In this document: positions 63,684 to 64,000 of the stretch, one piece after another
Position numbering within the stretch: position 1 is the stretch's first letter
How the letters are laid out: each line of letters opens with the position of its first letter
Assembly: GCA_024640985.1 (NCBI GenBank)
Contig: JAHEDY010000011.1
Location: 1 to 64,000 of the forward strand
Direction of reading: 5' to 3'
Source of the DNA: Gammaproteobacteria bacterium
Lineage (GTDB): Bacteria; Pseudomonadota; Gammaproteobacteria; Pseudomonadales; Litorivicinaceae
DNA: 64,000 nt
The notes under the pieces: model-generated
Database searches by the model: none
Seen by the model: only the letters and a program-made list of their open reading frames with translations
What the model was told of the DNA's origin: nothing
Program-made: the position numbers and the translations under genes

Positions 63684-63702
63684 TAATCGTGGAAAAAGGG
63701 AA

Positions 63703-64000
63703 TCACCCCTGAATGAGGTGCTCAAGCAGTGCTTTTTGCGCGTGAAGACGATTGCCGGCTTGTGCCCAAACGCTCTTGGTTCGCGGGTCATCAAAAAGGT
63801 GTTCAGAAATTTCCTCGCCCTGATGTGCTGGCAGACAATGTAAAAAACACGCGTCTGTGCGGGCGCGATCTAACAGTGCGGGGGTGATCTGATAACCCTT
63901 GAAGGCTTCAAGGCGCGCATCAGTTTCGTCTTCCTGCCCCATGCTGGCCCAAACGTCAGTGGTGACTACCTGTGCGTCGCGGACAGCCTCTTCGGGAGAG
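63703..64000 (-). CDS. argF: Ornithine carbamoyltransferase, C-terminal part (partial)
   Basis: The frame is open to the right edge, so the gene is incomplete; the track ATG at 63942 is internal. The visible C-terminal ~98 residues include [15 protein letters not shown] and [14 protein letters not shown], the ornithine-binding and catalytic HCLP motif of ornithine carbamoyltransferase, which makes citrulline in arginine synthesis. I use argF, although the anabolic and catabolic forms cannot be separated from this fragment. lexA lies 36 bp downstream. Confidence 0.9.
   Translation of the reverse strand, partial: SPEEAVRDAQVVTTDVWASMGQEDETDARLEAFKGYQITPALLDRARTDACFLHCLPAHQGEEISEHLFDDPRTKSVWAQAGNRLHAQKALLEHLIQG

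Overview
The window looks like a chromosomal segment of a gammaproteobacterium related to Pseudomonadales/Oceanospirillales. This rests on gene order and family content: GntR-smc-zipA-ligA, serC-pheA-(tyrA-aroA)-cmk-rpsA-ihfB, thrS-infC-rpmI-rplT-pheST-ihfA-merR, topA-DUF6586-lexA, a tRNA-modification gene mnmC, an EF-P hydroxylase gene epmC, and SMC-ScpAB rather than MukBEF. I could run no database search, so the taxonomy is an inference. Almost all of the window is dense housekeeping sequence. Gene ends overlap by 1-8 bp in most operons and no gap exceeds 300 bp.

Layout. 1-390: start of a tyrosine integrase running off the left edge, next to a tRNA-Arg(CCT); this is probably the boundary of an integrated element. 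474-6858: complete System I cytochrome c maturation operon ccmABCDEFGHI. 6939-14824: GntR regulator, smc, zipA, ligA and a lytic transglycosylase-like lipoprotein. 14817-17984 (minus): mnmC, an SH3-domain membrane protein and yciB. 18045-22171: yciO, trpS, scpA, scpB, rluB. 22122-23620 (minus): yciK and ubiG. 23773-34518: gyrA, then serine/aromatic amino acid genes, cmk, rpsA, ihfB, lapA, pyrF. 34587-40278: ComEA-like protein, tRNA-Asn, a HupE/UreJ metal permease with an unknown membrane partner, uvrB, a SLAC1/TehA channel, and a nucleotide-sugar epimerase. 40327-48284: tRNA-Val, the translation operon thrS to merR, tRNA-Pro and a membrane methyltransferase. 48460-54427: a cold-shock protein, a metallo-beta-lactamase-fold hydrolase, then a four-gene minus-strand run (acetoacetyl-CoA synthetase, VWA protein, small membrane protein, phosphoesterase). 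54592-57597: polyhydroxyalkanoate genes (phasin, phaC, phaB) around a strong bidirectional terminator. 57667-64000: tusA, a DUF3080 lipoprotein, epmC, a small membrane protein, topA, a DUF6586 protein, lexA, and the 3' part of an ornithine carbamoyltransferase gene.

How the genes work together. The Ccm proteins export heme and ligate it to apocytochromes c. SMC with ScpA and ScpB forms condensin, although the genes sit in two clusters here. The pheA and tyrA-aroA products cover most of the branch from shikimate-3-phosphate to phenylalanine and tyrosine precursors. The PHA genes point to storage of poly-3-hydroxybutyrate, and the neighbouring acetoacetyl-CoA synthetase could recycle acetoacetate when the polymer is used.

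No striking undescribed system stands out. The observations most worth following are: the DUF3080 lipoprotein, which seems to need an AUU start; the lexA SOS box, which lies directly against the start codon; the integrase/tRNA-Arg boundary; the inverted repeat over the phasin promoter; and the unknown partner of HupE.
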